A DNA stretch of 64,000 bases from Blautia luti (GTDB lineage: Bacteria; Bacillota; Clostridia; Lachnospirales; Lachnospiraceae). Where the stretch lies: NCBI RefSeq assembly GCF_033096465.1, contig NZ_AP028156.1, positions 1,198,501 through 1,262,500 of the forward strand. Direction: 5' to 3'. Below the pieces are notes generated by a model. That model saw only the letters and a program-made list of their open reading frames with translations. It had not been told where the DNA came from and searched no databases. Made by a program: the position numbers and the translations under genes. Shown here one piece after another: positions 61,461 through 64,000 of the stretch; the stretch's first letter is position 1, and each line of letters opens with the position of its first letter.

Positions 61461-61860
61461 GAAAAAAGTCGCATTTATCTGTGTTCATAACTCATGCCGT
61501 AGTCAGATAGCAGAGGCATTGGGAAAACATCTGGCATCAGATATATTTGAAAGCTATTCGGCCGGAACAGAGACAAAGCCTCAGATTAATCAGGATGCCG
61601 TTCGTGTCATGAAAGAGATTTATGGAATAGACATGGAAGCAAATGGTCAGTATAGTAAGCTGATTACTGATATCCCAGATGTTGATATCGCAATATCAAT
61701 GGGCTGTAATGTGGGATGTCCTTTTATTGGAAGGGCATTTGATGATAACTGGGGAATTGATGATCCAACGGGGAAATCAGACGATGATTTTAAGGCTGTG
61801 ATACAGCGGATTGAGGAGAATATCTTTGAGTTAAAGAAAAGATTGAGCGAGAACAAATAG
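61453..61860 (+). CDS. arsC: Arsenate reductase, thioredoxin-coupled LMW-phosphatase type
   Basis: A 135-residue enzyme. P-loop CVHNSCRSQIAEAL (Cx5RS) with nucleophile Cys, and the redox Cys pair in SMGCNVGCPFIGRAF, as in Staphylococcus pI258 ArsC. It reduces arsenate to arsenite. The ATG at 61453 follows AAGGAGAGG. No ArsB or Acr3 arsenite pump is nearby in the window. Confidence 0.9.
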   Translation: MNKKKVAFICVHNSCRSQIAEALGKHLASDIFESYSAGTETKPQINQDAVRVMKEIYGIDMEANGQYSKLITDIPDVDIAISMGCNVGCPFIGRAFDDNWGIDDPTGKSDDDFKAVIQRIEENIFELKKRLSENK

Positions 61861-61965
61861 AATACCTGCAGAACAAAATGGCAGCTTATCAGCTTTATGA
61901 CACAGGGTTTACTGTGACAAAGGAAGATAAGCTGCTTTCGTTATCTATCTGCAAGTATTCCAGTA
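61861..61965 (+). pseudogene. Class B sortase C-terminal fragment (relic)
   Basis: The frame reads EYLQNKMAAYQLYDTGFTVT and KEDKLLSLSICKYSS, resembling the end of class B sortases (LYDTG...TLSTC), with the active-site Cys region altered to LSIC. Nothing else of the gene is present. Low-complexity remains continue to the 62-bp repeat. Confidence 0.45.
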
Positions 61966-62076
61966 GGATTCCTGTTTTGAGACAAATGTCCGGAAGGTGG
62001 GTAACTACTTCCTGTCCTTGCTATTCTCTATCTTTAGCTGTTGAATACAAAAATGATTTAGGAAGTTTAGCCTTTT

Positions 62077-62138
62077 GGTTGTCGGGATTTTTGCACAGCC
62101 ATTTGGTGTAAACTGATAATATTAGAAAAAGAAATCAA
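62077..62138 (+). repeat. 62-bp direct repeat, right of ars cassette
   Basis: Second copy of the 60315-60376 repeat, carrying the same promoter-like TTGCAC, 17 bp, TGATAA. A small gene follows 14 bp after it. Confidence 0.75.
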
Positions 62139-62152
62139 GGGGGAACTGGCAG

Positions 62153-62308
62153 ATGAAAGGTTATAACACAAGCAACGGATACATGGGATACGTAGAAGGC
62201 AAATACATTTTATTTGCCAGTGAACAGGAATATTTCGAGTTTATGCACTACAGGGGTTATATCTATGTTATACTTGAGTTGGTATTAAAGGATTTAGTGA
62301 GGACTTGA
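62153..62308 (+). CDS. 51-residue small protein
   Basis: Reads MKGYNTSNGYMGYVEGKYIL, then FASEQEYFEFM and a hydrophobic end. I recall similar very small proteins in Lachnospiraceae; function unknown. Its C-terminus after residue 35 may be altered. It follows the 62-bp repeat and a GGGGGAA stretch. Confidence 0.5.
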   Translation: MKGYNTSNGYMGYVEGKYILFASEQEYFEFMHYRGYIYVILELVLKDLVRT

Positions 62309-62396
62309 TTGATGCTGTAAAATTAATCTTGAGCCGATGAGAAAGATTTCCGGTCAGGATAAATAAGAATTAGAAATTAAATACAGGAGAAAATAA

Positions 62397-62807
62397 ATGG
62401 TAAAGCAAATCGTAAGAGACATTTTCTTTTTAGGCCAGCCATCCAAGCCAGCCACAAAAGCAGATATCCAGATTGGGAAGGATCTGCAGGACACACTGCA
62501 GGCGAACCGGGAACGGTGCGTTGGTATGGCTGCAAATATGATTGGTGTAAGGAAGAATATTATCATTGTGAACATGGGATTTATAGATGTTGTTATGTTT
62601 AACCCTGTGATTGTTTCAAAGCATGACATGTATGAGACGGAAGAAGGCTGTCTGTCTCTGGATGGTGTTCGTAAGACGACCAGATATCAGGAAATTGAAG
62701 TAGAATATTATGACTTCAACTGAAAAAAACAGCGGCAGAAGCTGTCCGGATGGACGGCACAGATCTGTCAACATGAAATTGATCATTTGTCTGGGAAGAT
62801 CATATAA
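62397..62807 (+). pseudogene. Peptide deformylase-like gene with in-frame TGA
   Basis: The first 108 codons show GMAANMIGV (motif 1 variant, usually GLAAPQ), EEGCLSL (metal Cys), VEYYDFN, then a TGA at 62721-62723. The same frame continues KKQRQKLSGWTAQICQHEID to a stop at 62805-62807, including the HEIDH metal site. Without readthrough the protein lacks its metal-binding His pair. Sequence start ATG 62397 follows CAGGAGA. Confidence 0.8.
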
Positions 62808-62825
62808 TCGAATGCGGATTGCGAC

Positions 62826-63203
62826 GTGGCCGGTATGTTAAAGAATGTACTGATTGTGGTGGATGATATAGAAAAATCCATAGAGTTTTATAGGGACTTA
62901 TTTGGACTGCAAGTGATTCTTAAGAATGAAGGTAATGTGATCTTATCGGAGGGACTTGTTTTGCAGGATGCCGACATATGGGGGAAAACATTGAATGAAA
63001 CTTCTACGCCGTTCAATAACATGATGGAATTGTATTTCGAGGATTTTGATATAGATGGATTGCTTGCGAAATATGAATCTGGTAAGTATTTCGTCCGATA
63101 TGCTACCGAACTGACAGAACTTGCAGGTGGGCAGAAGCTTGTAAGACTGTATGATCCCAGTGGCAATCTTATTGAGGTTCGCACTCCGTTCAGGTGCAAT
63201 TAA
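62826..63203 (+). CDS. VOC/glyoxalase superfamily protein
   Basis: A 125-residue vicinal-oxygen-chelate fold protein (MLKNVLIVVDDIEKSIEFYR, DLFGLQV; MMELYFEDFDIDGLLAKYES; YDPSGNLIEVRTP with metal Glu). Such proteins act as glyoxalases, dioxygenases or drug-binding resistance proteins; substrate unknown. GTG at 62826 and ATG at 62835 are both possible starts; neither has a strong ribosome site. Confidence 0.78.
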   Translation: MAGMLKNVLIVVDDIEKSIEFYRDLFGLQVILKNEGNVILSEGLVLQDADIWGKTLNETSTPFNNMMELYFEDFDIDGLLAKYESGKYFVRYATELTELAGGQKLVRLYDPSGNLIEVRTPFRCN

Positions 63204-63216
63204 AGTAGGAGAAAAT

Positions 63217-63672
63217 ATGCAGATTTTTGTTGATGCAGATGCCTGTCCGGTAGTTGGTATTGTTGAAAAAGTAGCAAAAGAGCACAGTATTCCGGTAACG
63301 TTATTGTGTGATACAAATCATGTGTTGTCTTCTGATTACAGTGAAGTGATCGTAGTTGGAGCCGGAGCAGATGCAGTGGATTATAAACTGATCAGTATTT
63401 GTCATAAAGGAGATATTGTTGTATCACAGGATTATGGAGTGGCTGCAATGGCACTTGGAAAGAGCGCATATGCGATTCATCAATCAGGGAAATGGTATAC
63501 CAATGAGAATATTGATCAGATGCTTATGGAGCGGCATCTGAATAAGAAAGCACGAAGGGCATCCGGAAAGAATCATTTAAAAGGACCAAGAAAACGAATA
63601 GCAGAAGATGATGAGCGTTTCAGAGAATCTTTTGAAAAAATGATACATATGGCGATGGATAAGGAGAAATAA
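63217..63672 (+). CDS. YaiI/YqxD family protein (DUF188)
   Basis: A 151-residue NYN/PIN-like protein: MQIFVDADACPVVGIVEKVA with acidic residues, LLCDTNHVLSSDY, VVSQDYGVAAMALGKSAYAI, and the C-terminal SGKNHLKGPRKR. Predicted nuclease fold of unknown role. The ATG at 63217 follows TAGGAGA. It is followed by the broken polymerase gene. Confidence 0.88.
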   Translation: MQIFVDADACPVVGIVEKVAKEHSIPVTLLCDTNHVLSSDYSEVIVVGAGADAVDYKLISICHKGDIVVSQDYGVAAMALGKSAYAIHQSGKWYTNENIDQMLMERHLNKKARRASGKNHLKGPRKRIAEDDERFRESFEKMIHMAMDKEK

Positions 63673-63705
63673 TTACAAACGAAACACAGGAGAAGGAGGC
63701 GTAGA

Positions 63706-64000
63706 ATGATGAAAAAGAAAAGAACCTATATTGCAATCGATCTTAAGTCATTCTATGCATCTGTGGAATGTAAAGAGCGAAATAGAGATCCTTTGACGAC
63801 TAATCTTGTGGTTGCGGATAAAAGCAGAACAGAAAAAACTATCTGTCTTGCGGTATCTCCAGCATTAAAGTGTTATGGGATACCCGGAAGGGCTCGTTTA
63901 TTTGAGGTTGTTCAAAAGTAAAAGAAGCCAACAGTGCCCGCAGGTGGAAAGCACCGAACAGAACATTTATTGGTTCTTCTGATGACAGTACAGAATTAAA
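63706..64000 (+). pseudogene. Y-family DNA polymerase (UmuC/DinB-like), frameshifted, runs off window
   Basis: It starts MMKKKRTYIAIDLKSFYASVEC with the catalytic Asp, then ERNRDPLTTNLVVADKSRTE and GIPGRARLFEVVQK, and stops at 63919-63921. A +1 shift at CAAAAGTAAAAG restores VKEANSARRWKAPNRTFIGS, typical of these polymerases. So one base seems missing near 63918. AAGGAGG precedes the ATG. The rest lies past the window. Confidence 0.75.

Noticed and set aside
1..64000. CRISPR array, tRNA or rRNA genes
   Set aside because: No regularly spaced repeats, no cloverleaf with CCA-type end and no rRNA-like stretch noticed by eye.

Overview
The window looks like the chromosome of a gut Lachnospiraceae bacterium close to Blautia/Ruminococcus (inference). 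The signs are low-to-moderate GC, AAGGAGG-type ribosome sites, glnN (GSIII) beside an ANTAR regulator, a GatCAB route to Asn-tRNA, dapL lysine synthesis, CarD, a CooC-type ATPase of CO dehydrogenase maturation, and many IS200/IS605-type elements. No rRNA, tRNA or CRISPR array was seen.

Layout. 0-9 kb: accessory genes (NimA-like fragment, GNAT, Rrf2 and TetR regulators, DUF3786, CooC, a broken MoxR ATPase, CarD, MATE pump, two cytidylate-kinase-like proteins). 9-26 kb: glycogen synthase, then a nitrogen/glutamine block with an ammonium transporter fused to P-II, glnN, purF, an HPr-like protein, pyrG, gltB and gltD. 26-34 kb: a scarred region with integrase/tnpV relics, a MerR gene, an ABC gene cut by an IS605-type element, a peroxide/rubredoxin group, an IS1182 element and a frameshifted aldo/keto reductase. 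34-42 kb: a thiol-redox block (two thioredoxins, rhodanese, CoA-disulfide reductase-rhodanese, Crp/Fnr regulator, ferredoxin, NapH-like membrane Fe-S protein, DUF134-NifX protein, thioredoxin reductase). 42-53 kb: hicAB, glnA, ANTAR regulator, archaeal-type aspS, gatCAB, dapL. 53-64 kb: a second IS605-type copy inside a LURP-one-like gene, a run of unknown small genes, an IS607 element, an arsR-DUF5714-arsC cassette, and several decayed genes (sortase, deformylase, Y-family polymerase).

How it works together. Five glutamine-linked transcription units (amt-P-II, glnN, pyrG, glnA, aspS-gatCAB) have a terminator hairpin in the 5' leader, right after the promoter in three cases, and an ANTAR protein follows glnA. 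This suggests a shared antitermination regulon. The thiol-redox block carries three copies of a TGTGAT-N3-ATCACA site, each 29 bp from its -10 box, and three copies of a second palindrome, GTCAA-N8-TTGACATATGCC. These sites tie the operons to the local Crp/Fnr regulator and to a second, unidentified one. Repeats include a family of terminal-inverted-repeat elements (three copies, two with 8-bp target duplications) and GCGAAGC mini-hairpin repeats.
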